Part shown: positions 23,780 to 34,500 of the stretch, in pieces
Position numbering within the stretch: position 1 is the first letter of the stretch
How the letters are laid out: the number at the start of each line of letters is the position of its first letter
NCBI GenBank assembly: GCA_036583965.1
Contig: JAZBQD010000027.1
Coordinates: forward strand, 5,660,187-5,724,186
Direction of reading: 5' to 3'
Length of the DNA stretch: 64,000 nucleotides
From: Prunella strophiata
Lineage: Eukaryota > Chordata > Aves > Passeriformes > Prunellidae
Notes under the pieces: model-generated
The model's input: only the letters and a program-made list of their open reading frames with translations
What the model was told of the DNA's origin: nothing
Databases searched by the model: none
Made by a program: the position numbers and the translations under genes

Positions 23780-26700
23780 ATGGGGGTACGTGAGAGCTTT
23801 GGCCGGGGCCGTGGGGACAGGGGAGCCGGGCCGGAGCCCCGCGGGCCGTGGCGGTAGCGGGGAGCCGGGCCGGCCGGGGCTGACGCCGCTCCGCCGCTTG
23901 CCTTGCAGAGGATCGGGCTGCAGCTCCGCGCCACGCTGGAGAACATCACCCGGCTGCGGGCCGAGGGCGAGGACTTCCGATGGTACCTCAAGGTGCGGGG
24001 CCGCGGGGCCGGGGCCGGGAGCCGCGCATGGCCCTGATTATTGCCAGCTTTCAACCCTCCGATTTGTGTTCTCCAGCTGAAATGTGGGAACTGCGGTGAA
24101 GTCTCCGAAAAGTGGCAGTACCTGCGGCTGATGGTGCGTGTGCCCCTCGTCACCTACCTCTGAGCACAAATGAGAACACAAACCTGCCTCTTACACACGT
24201 ATCCGCATCAAGGATGTGACAGCTTACCCTCTAGATGAGATCGTTTTCCACTAGCTATATACATTTAGAAAATTGTCATGTTCCATATTAAAATAAATAT
24301 TTGGAGACTGTTAATTGACATATGCCATTTAAATGGTCACCATTGGTAACTAAATGTTACATCTGTTTTAAAAACACCTTTCTGTAAAAATTTAAAGAAA
24401 AAATTTTGAAGTGGTATCAAAATACAGTTGGTGCCTGTAGCATATTTCTCTGATGCTGATAGAATTCTTTTGGAGAATGTTAGGTAAATCAAGATGATTT
24501 AAGCATGCTAAATCAGCATTTGGAAGCTGAAAAAGCAGGATAAAATTTGTCAGGGATACTTGTCTGTTCTTAGCAATAATCATCCCTTTTTGTTGCATAC
24601 AGCTAATGTATTTTGAAGAATTAGTAGAGCATGACTATATGGATAAGACACAAATATCTATTATTCCCTATTTAAAGTCTGGAACAGAATTATTCTTTGA
24701 TAATCTCAACTTGTTAAATTATTAATCTCTGTAGTTCAAATAAAAAGCTGCCTTGTTGCAGTATTTTCAGAAAGCTAAAGATTGCTGTAAAAGCTGCCTT
24801 ACCTTTGCAGAGGGTCCAGCTGCAGTGGTTGAAAATGTCTCTCTTGTCATGGATTTCAGGACAGTGCTCCCCTGAAAGGCGGCCGAGGAAGCGCCACGAT
24901 GGTGCAGAAGTGCAAGCTGTGCTCCAGGGAGAACTCCATTGGTAGGTGCTTGGGCACTGACCAGGCATCACCCACCTCCCAGTTTATCCTTTAGTCCCCG
25001 TTTTTGCTTGGCACTGTTTGTAAAGAGCTTTCAGCAGGGATCTCCTCCCCTGCACATTAATGCTTGAGCTCCCAACAGGCACATTCTGGACACACGTTCA
25101 GGGAGACAGCAAGGCCTCCTGGTGAGTCCAGCTTCTGCATGAACAAAACTCATCTGTACTGTTATTTCACAAAAGCATGCAAATCTTTTTGGCATTGGTA
25201 CGGAAAAATGGTGCAGTGTAAACTTCTCAGGAGAAGGGAGAAAAATTGAATTCAATTACCTTTTGAAGATGAGCCACAGGAAATGCTTGCTGACTTTGCT
25301 TCTTTTGCTTTGTATAAGGAAATTGCTGTGAAAGAAGCTCCTGGTGCTTGGTTTGTGCTGAATACAACTGAAGACATAGTGCCACTCACTTGTATACTTT
25401 TTGTTTGTTTGTTTTAGATATTTTAAGTCAGACAATCAAGCCTTACAATGTAAGTTTGTTTCTTCTTCTATGTAACAAGTATTAACAGTATTTTGAGGTT
25501 TTGCTCTATCATCCTCCTTCAAGAACACAAAAAGCTGATCTTGTCCCTGGACAGAAATTGTCTTGTAGACTTCTTTACAGTCTCAAGTGTAGAATAATTT
25601 GATACATTTCAAAAGCCAACACAGAACTGTATCACCCAAATTAGAGGTGATTATATAATGCCCCTCTAGGTTTCCTTTTGAAGGCTTCCTGGCAGAATAA
25701 GAAATTCTAGTTAGTGCCCACCTATTAAATGATCCCTAGGATTTTGCTGTCACCAGGGGCATCAGAGATGACAGTCCTGCCTTTAAAGCACTCCACTCTT
25801 AGACTAATGCTTGTCACTGTCTCTGTTAGATGGAAACTAATGGTTTTCTGACTCAACCACAGGCTGAAGACAGCGAGAAATTCAAAACAATTGTGGAGTT
25901 TGAATGCCGAGGTCTGGAACCAGTTGACTTTCAACCACAGGTGAGTTCTTATTTGTGTTTTGTTTCTGTTTTTAAAAGCACTTCTTCTAAAATGATAAAG
26001 TACACACTATTTGAAATGGTTCTGGAACATCTTAGACCTTCCCAGATTCCCATCCTTCCACAGGTCCTTGTTTTACTTCATTTGACTCAAGAAAAAAAAC
26101 AAACCAAAAACTTGCTAACAGCTAACACAAACAACTGATATTCTCTGTGCCAGTAAAATCTAAAGCTAAGCACACCTTGGAGTCATACTTAAACTGCCTC
26201 ACAGGTGACTTAGTGTTAATCTGAATTCATCTGAGAGGTCTTCACTGCTCAGGTTATTGCAAAAGAGAGTCTTTCCCAAAGGGAAAATGCAGAATTAGAC
26301 AGAGCACCACTTGCTCCTTGTTGGGTCACAAAGCTCATCAGGCTCAGGTTATGAACACACTTCAATGTGTGTCCTCTAAAAAACAAACAGATTTTCTTTG
26401 GGGTTGACATCACCAGAGCCACAGAGATGAACACTGGCATTTTTCCATTTGCAGCTTGAGCAGACAAAGCTTGAATATCCCTGGCAGTTACAGGCTGGTG
26501 CAAAGCACACCTCAAGGCTCAGAGTTAAAGGATTCTTCAGGGCCAGTCTGCAATGACTCATCTCTTGTGCATGGTCATGCTCTATGCCACTTAACTCCCT
26601 GCTATTTTTAACCTATTATTCCAGTTGGATTAGGTGTAAATAGACTGACAAATATAAACCTGTCTTATCCTTCTCTCAGACTGGGATGCTGTGCTAAGAA

Positions 26701-29429
26701 ACAGCCCAAAAAAAGCTGATCCTACAAAGAATTTGATATAAATAGAATCCCCAGTGCAGTGTGCTGGGGGAGGTCTTTAAGTGAAGTCCATCTTTTTGAT
26801 GAATGGTTATTCCTTTATTCCAGAATTAGTTTATCCCTACTTGAAAGCTTTGCAGCCAGACTTAGGAACTTGCACTTCAAGAAAAATCTAGAGGAAGACT
26901 ACAAAATGTAGGAGATGTTTATAGCTCTGCATCCTAGCTAGTCAATTTTAGTTACAGAACACAGACTTCACAGCTGTAACAAAAGTTTTAATTTAATATT
27001 CTGAGTTTGGTGCACTTGACTGGAGAGTACTTGAATCCCTGAAGAGGTATTTCAGTGAATTTTTGGATGCCTAAATCAGTAAATGAGAGTTTTCTGGTGC
27101 TCAAGCCTGGCTTCTGCACAACCCTGGATCTCAGTTTTGATTAGCACTAAACATGGCATCTGGCCATATAATCACTGTATTTTCTGGTACACATAGTACA
27201 ACCACACCTGGAGTCAATTTAAAGTGGCTTAATGTTTGCATGTCTTATTTAAATTATAGTAGATAAAAAATAAAAAAAAAAAAAAAAAAGAAAACCACCA
27301 CCAAACATTTGTGTTAGAGAGGAGAAAGTATACTTTGTTCTCTGATACAAACCTTCACTTTAGACCTAGTGCAGAAGTTTTCAATTGCAGTCACATGGCT
27401 GGTGAATGGCTCCAGGTGGCAAAAGCAGGGCTTCTTTCATTTTTCTGGTGTTCTATACTCAGCTCAGTTTTGACCCACAATGCTGATCTTCCTCTCCACC
27501 CCAGCAGTTCCCTTGACTTCTGACAGTTACTGAAAGGGCACTGTGCCCTGCAGACCCCTCTCCTGTTGTTAGATTTGTTAGATCTGCCACACTCTGTGGT
27601 TCATTTAACTCCCAAGTGCTTAACCTCCCATTCAAATCCCCAAATATTTTAAAGTTTTATGGCTTACTTTGCACATTCTTACAGCTAAATGTCTGACTAG
27701 CACTAGTGGGGATTTCTTTATCCAAAATGCAAATGTAGATCCCTTGCAGAAAACCAGGAAAAACCAGCTACCTTTGATTTGTAGCCACTTGTTCGTAAAA
27801 TTCTGTAGTTAGAATTGACAATGTCAGAAACCTTCCTGCATGCTACAGAAGTGGCTGGGATTTTTAAATGTACTTTTAAAACTAGTAAATCTTACTGTAC
27901 AGCTTGGTAACTGTGAACCCCAAAGTGAGAGAGCTGTTCCTATGGAAGATAAACCACAGCACCTTCCTAGAGCTGTCCTTTCTCCACTCTTTAAAAACAG
28001 CAAGTGATGGCAGTGAAGAACTGTGAAATGCTTGTTTGGGATACTAATCTGTTCACTCAGCCAGCTGATCCTCCTTACACATAAAGCTTGCTTGTCACTT
28101 GTGTACCTAAATCCAATACAAGCTGCTCCTTCTCTAAGAGTGTCTAGATTCTGACAGTATTCAAACCAGAACTATTAACTTTCTTCCACATTTTCTATTA
28201 CTTTCCTTGCAGTGTATTATAGAGCTATTATGCCTGTGTGGACTCTGAACACAAAGCTGTTAGTAGTAATTGGATAGTGCTACATAAACTAGAAACTAAG
28301 CTTTAACATTATCTAGCATAGTTGGAAATACTTTTTTTTTTTTGCTGGGAAAAATAGAGGAGCAGGGTCCCAACCTTATACTGACCCTAATTAGGAAAGA
28401 GCTTGCCCATTCTTTCTACCTAATTTAAAAGAAATACAATACATTTTTGTGCTGAGCTACCTTCTTTAAATGTTGCAATGATCATATTTATTATTTTGTC
28501 AGTACAATGTAATTTAAAAAACTTTCTGCAAATGTGTTTGCAGGCAGGGTTTGCTGCTGAAGGTGCAGAATCTGGCACACCTTTCAATGACATAAACTTG
28601 TTAGAAAAGGTATGTTGTCTTAGTTTCACTAGCAACACTGCTTACCTAGCTTGCTTTCCCTGTGTCACTACTCCAAAATACAAACCCTAGACTGGTTTTG
28701 CTCTTCCTGTAGCCACAGCTGGAGAGAGAAACTGTGAATCAAGTATGAACAACCAGCATTACTAACAGTGTCCTTTTAGAAGTATGGATTTGTTAACTTA
28801 GCAGCTGCCAAAGATTTAAGTCACTCAGGAATTCCAGAGAGCAAGAACCTGGAATACTAAATGGCTGCCTAGGAAGATCCCTGCCCATTGTCCTGTGCAT
28901 AGTTAAAAAGTAAAACAGACTTTTATTGCTGTCCTTCAAAGCTCAGGATAATGACACCAGCACTGCAAATCTTCTTGGGTGTGAGCAGAACTCTCAAGGT
29001 CAAAATCTGTTCCCTGGTATCCTACTTGGCAGGGATCTGCTTGTCTGCTTACCCACCTGACCAGGGTATTGTAAATGATAGATAATCCTTTCACCTGCCA
29101 TGGCTGCTGTGTGTCCACTACAGGCTGGGAACTACATAAGAAAATAAACCCCAGCAATACACATATATAAAAACACTGAGACTGAAGCTTATTTAATTTC
29201 AGGTTAGTAATCTTGCTACTCTCACCTGTTAAAATTTAACTTTCTACAGATATCTAAGACCCAATTTGAGTAATGATTTAGGTCCAGTTTGAAATCCAGT
29301 CTGTGCATTCTGTCCTTTGTGACTAACACTGTGAAATCTTATTTCCTACAGGATTGGAATGACTATGATGAAAAAACAAAGGAATCTGTTGGAATCTATG
29401 AAGTTACCCATAAATTTGTAAAATGCTGA
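23780..29429 (+). CDS. CZIB: CZIB (C1orf123 family), CXXC zinc-binding protein
   Basis: CZIB is a small conserved eukaryotic protein of the UPF0587 family that binds zinc through two CXXC motifs; its cellular role is not well established. Coding exons: 23780-23785, 23909-23992, 24077-24133, 24860-24941, 25418-25449, 25863-25940, 28544-28609 and 29352-29429. They sum to 483 nt (160 residues), the same length as human CZIB. The zinc motifs are CGNC in exon 3 and CKLC in exon 4. Other landmarks are LRATLENITRL near the N-terminus, FKTIVEFECRGLEPVDFQPQ in the middle and GIYEVTHKFVKC at the end. The first coding exon holds only ATGGGG before its gtacgt donor. The gene is tandem with MAGOH and convergent with CPT2. 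Confidence 0.97.
25941..28543 (+). other. CZIB intron 6
   Basis: This 2.6-kb intron is the largest in the gene. It contains a poly(A) tract near 27267-27289 and no recognisable exon or retroelement. Confidence 0.65.
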
Positions 29430-29885
29430 AGTTCATGCCCCTAACAAGTTATGACTTAGTTATTGATGGAGGAGCTGTAAACATCAGCTAGGCAGCTTCC
29501 TTTGAGTTACTTTTTTACATGGCTGCACTTGAGAAATGGAAACCTAAGTTCACAGAACCATTTAGGTTGGAAGTGATCTCCAAGACTTGAGTTCAACCTT
29601 TGACTGACATCACTGAGTTGTACTTTCTGTCCCCAGCATGCCCTAATAAAATATTTCCCATGGAGCACTTGGAGATGGCCTCAGTACAAACTGAAAATAG
29701 TACATATTGCCTGAACTGTGCCATGTCCTTAATGCTGTGGGGTTTGGGAATTACAGGGTTGTGGTGGACTGTAGCTTAGCTAAGGGATTGAGTAACTATT
29801 TACACAACTTACAGCCTTAAAGGTTTTAATAGTTGGTCACCAGGAAGTACCTACATTTGATTGTCTCACATAAGCAAATAAAGTC
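29430..29885 (+). other. CZIB: CZIB 3' UTR with polyadenylation signals
   Basis: The 3' UTR holds aataaa at 29645-29650 and at 29877-29882; either could be used. Part of it is CR1-derived. Confidence 0.55.
29548..29670 (-). mobile_element. CR1 3' end fragment, reverse orientation
   Basis: Read on the plus strand, cacagaaccatttaggttgg followed by aagtgatctccaagacttga is the reverse complement of the usual CR1 terminus (...ccaacccaaatggttctgtg). It lies in the CZIB 3' UTR just after the stop. The 5' limit is approximate. Confidence 0.75.
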
Positions 29886-31564
29886 TTCCCACTCCTATCA
29901 TGAGGAAATGGCTACAAGCATTAGTAAAGGCACTGTGTTAACTCTTCAAGGGAACAGCTACCCTTTAAGCAGCTTTCTGCCACTTCAGGTAAAGACTGAG
30001 GTGAGTTTCCTGAGAACACTTACTAAGCTTGACTGCTGCTGACATTTACACAGTTAGAATCCTCTGAAAAGCAAGTTATCTTTCCAAGTACGTATTTAAG
30101 TAAACCTCATTTTTAGGTGAAGACAGACTTTGTACTCCTTGGTGAGTGCACTCACAATCTTGCCAGCTGTTCTCATGTTTCAAAACAAAACAAAAAAACC
30201 CCACCAAACAAACCCAAAAAGGAAAAAAAAAGCCCAGCCAATCTTCAGTGAATTTTATTCAGACTTCTGGTCTGATTATTGTTTTTCCTGATACATCATT
30301 TCCTGCATATTCCCAAATTATCACCTTCCTTTCTTTGTTTAAATGAACAAAACCAATCATACTGAGTTTTAAAGCAAGTTTAAAATACTGCTTCTCAGCT
30401 GAAAATCAGAACAGCACATTACAAGAGCAAAGCCTTCAGGCTTACATATGAAAGGCTTTCCCTGCTAGGACTTTTATTTCATACTTCCAGGGACAGGGTA
30501 TTGCTTACACTTACTGGGCTAAATTAAAAAGACCCTGGGAGAGCCTGGAAGCTGAGATACCCAAAGGAAGAGCAAAGGGAAGTAGTTTCTGAGCCTCTGA
30601 ACCTGATCTGTCACATCCAAGCAGTGTGCTCAGACTTTCCTGTTCTGCTGATACATTTGGTTGTCTGTGCCAGTGGGACAGGAGCTGCATTAGTTTTACA
30701 CAGATGACAGAAGCCAACACCACTGTGCAATTCAGCTCCACAGGAAGACTTGGCCTCCCAGAAGAAAAAGAGTAGGAAATCAGAGAGGGTAAAAGGCAGG
30801 AATTCAAGGTCTACATACCAGACAGAGTGCAGAATGCTTGCAGCAGTTTTCTTCCCAACCTTTTCAAGAAACATGATCTATTGATAAAGGGTCCACCCAT
30901 GCTGTATGATTTAGGTATGGCAATAAAAGAACTTTGTGGTTATTAATAGACAGCTTTATTAAAATACAGTCTTTTCCAGTCAGTTTAACAACCCAGTTGG
31001 TGACTGCAGGTTTCTTAAAGCCTCCCACTTCATTTTTTGTGTCTTTAAAAGCTGTTATAGTGGAAAGACTTCAAGCAGTTGAGGCACAATCAGTTCTGAT
31101 ATAAATTCAAGTTTAAAGATATAAGTTAGTAAGCAAGCTTACTGCAAGAGTGCAAATAGGAACCACTCTTCCATGTTTAAAATTATTGCATGTATTTTTT
31201 TAAAACCAAACAGTTCAAGAGTGGTATCACAGTATTGTAGTCTGTCTGAACACTCATGGAACACAGGTGTTCCAAGCTCATTAACTCAATAAAAATGCTT
31301 ATTTTAGATTATGTGTTCTAAGAACACATGGATCTGTTACTTAATTTGACGTAGTTAATGTCTGTATTTCCTGAAATGTATTCAAGGTCTGTAATTGATT
31401 TCCTTGAAATAGACAGAGATTTCCTACTATTCAAGTTCAGTGATGATACATGAAGCCAGTTAGGCTGGGCAGTCTCATCCATGCTGAACACTGATTAGTG
31501 TATGTCAATTAGACATAATCTGCATTTTGTTCTGCAACTCTAAAGCATTCCAATGTCTTTATGT
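29886..31564. other. Convergent CZIB/CPT2 3' region
   Basis: This stretch holds the CPT2 3' UTR on the minus strand. Minus-strand polyadenylation hexamers (tttatt on plus) lie at 30955-30960 and 30474-30479; the former gives a UTR of about 600 nt. A CA-rich A tract lies near 30181-30233. No further gene is supported. Confidence 0.55.
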
Positions 31565-34500
31565 CTAACTACCAATTTTCTTACCCTTTAAAACATTAAA
31601 GATATCTTCCAGTGACTTGTATATGCACTGAAGGTATTCTTTACCATTCCTAGCTGGGTAAGAGGAAACATTACAACCTATCCAGTCATCCTGTACCTGA
31701 TACCCTACTCCAAAGCCATCAGACACCACGGGGCCAAACCCCCCTAACTGCACGGCCGGGCTCACCAGGGTGCTGGTGGAGATGATGTTGTGGTTGAGGC
31801 GGGCGTAGGCCGGGTCCTGGTAGAACTCGGGCAGCGGCAGCCCCTTGGACAAGGCCAGGCAGCGCAGGCTGAAGAGGTGCCGGTCAAAGCCCTGGCCTGC
31901 AGAAAGGAAATACCAGCTGTGAGAGAGGTGCCTGACTTCTCTGGGAAGTAAACTCACCTCAGCCACAAAGGAGGAGGTCTGTAGAACTGGAGTTTATTTT
32001 TGTACTGGTAGGAAATATTTTTCAGACTTTTCGTGCCCATGTCCTAGGGGAACGGGGCCTGCTTGTTTTACTGCAAGCCTCAACAGGAGCAGGAGAGTAC
32101 ACAGTGCAGTGTTAACAGGCAATTTTGATAATACATTACATTCTTTGATTAACTATTTACCTGAACATAGCCAAGTTGTTTAATGCAGAAAAAGCCTTTC
32201 CTAAAATTTATTAATCTAAAAAGGAAGAGCATCTTGCACCAACAAAAGGAGGCAGATTTTAGACTCTATGGGATAATATCCAAGAGTCAGTTTTACTGCT
32301 GTCAATTTTAATACTTCTGGGAAGGACAGCTCAAAAGAAAGTCTTTATAAAAATGCCAGAAGTAGCATGGCCAAAAAAGGAGTTGGATTTGGAAACTGTT
32401 CAAGCCTTTATCCCCTGCAGAGATTACACAGTACCTCCTCAGACTTAAGCCAAAGTTCTTGTTCAACATGCACTACGTAAATCTTCAAATAGTCCAACTG
32501 CTCTAAGGACAAAAACTAACGTATAAATAATTCTCAACTGCAGCCTTCTGCTACTGTTTTTGTCAAGTTTACATTAGACATCCACCAGCATTAAAATATT
32601 GAGTTGTAAATATTAACAGCAACCTTACTAGACATTTTAGTGCAAAAGGAGGAGTGTTTGATGCATTCCTACTTACCCATAGCAGCCTCTTTTGTCAAAC
32701 GGCCGTGGTACTTGGAGCACTCCACTATCAGATTCTGCAGCTCTTCTGTGCTGTGCTTGGAGAGTCCCTTGACAAAGGCCTCAGAGCATTTCTTTGTGTG
32801 CACAGAGGCAGGACGAATGGTTTCTGTACGGCCGTGCTTGAAAGCTGCAGTGCTGCAAGACTCGTACGTGGCAACAGTCTGGTCGTACTGGCGGAGGAAA
32901 GCCATCTGGAATGCCAGCTGAGCCACAGCATCTGGGCTCACCTTCTTCTGCTTTAGAAGCTCCTTGCCCCCTTCTTGGAACTGAATCATGTTAAGAGACA
33001 GTGATTTTACAGTGGCATCAAACTTCTGTTTGGCTTCGGTAATCCCTGCTTTTAAGGCATCGTTCAGCTTAAAGTCAAGTTTCTGCACTGCTCTGGAAGA
33101 GTCAACTGAAGCAGGCTGGGACTGGGGGCTGATGGCTGGTGTCTGGGTGCTATCTTTAAAAACCTCATTCTGGAACCTGAGCACAGCCACACCATCTCCC
33201 CAAGAATGTTCAAAATTAATTCCTGCAGTGCCATCCTTAGTTATGATAAGAGTAAAGGATTTGTCATACCAGCGGTTTGCAGCATCTCCATGCAACATAG
33301 TGTGGGACAAGTGCACTAAGTCTTTAATGGGAAAATCATCTAAACTTAAACAAAACATGGCAGAGTCTACTTTTTGAAGAGCTTCTTCATTACCATTGTC
33401 CAGTAGATTCTTCCTCAGCAATGCCCATGTATCTCGGTTTTCACTGGTGAGGTAGCCAAGAGGGAAGGCCGGGGCCGGACTGTTGTCACTCAGGATGTAT
33501 TTCAAGTGTGCTTGTATTTCTGAGGGTTTCAGCATGTTTCCATCTCTATCAATAACATCAAACACATAAAAATTTCCATTTCTCAACACTAATAAATGTT
33601 TTGCCTTTTCATCTGTATAAAGCTCATCTTTGTTGAGCTTAGGAAGCCGTGTAGAATTGAAAAGCCTGAAGTACTGAGACATATCCAGGGGGTAAGCATT
33701 GACCATGTAGGCACCAAACCAGGAAATTGAAGAAGGCACAAATCTGATAATTTTTTTAAAGAGCTCAGTGTCACTTTTTTCTGGATTGAGGTGAAAAACC
33801 TCTGGTTCAAGGTAACCAGCCCTGAAGGTCTTCATAAAACGTATGGCAGAAACAGTCATGTTCGTAGCTCGTATGAGCTGATCATTGTATTCTGATTTTG
33901 GATCAGGATTAAAAGACATAAATGGATTAAAATTCAAAAGAACAGGCTCACGTGCTTTTAGGTACATGTCAAACCAGGGACCTGAAAATTGAGAGTTGAG
34001 AAAGAGGTCAGAACATGAAATCAGACAAGACGGTCTTGTAGTCCAACAGTGATCATGAATAAACACATACTAAAGTGCCTTAAAACAAACATGAAATAAT
34101 TCACCCAAGGCTTCTCCAAACCCCCATTATGAAGAAGGATACTGTTGGTTAATCATAAAAATACTGGGTTTGGAATAATCCATGTAACAAGGGCCAACTC
34201 CCTGTTTTCTTTATGGCTCAATGATAAACCTTAATTCCCAGGACATACAGTGCAGCTCCGCAGCTCTGTTTTGGTGCACGCCTCACATTTGGAGTGGTTC
34301 ATGCCTTTACCTACTCTTAAACTATTAATTTCTGCAACTCTCTGTCACTGAGTGCATCTTGCTGAGGTTAGAAGGATGAGCCTTCTACCTGGACTGTAAG
34401 AAGGGCAATGGGTAGTTCCAGGGGCTAAGCTACAACTTTAATTACAGGTTCTCACAGGTAAGTAAGTAACACTCACCTACAGTTTTAAAACCACATTTGA

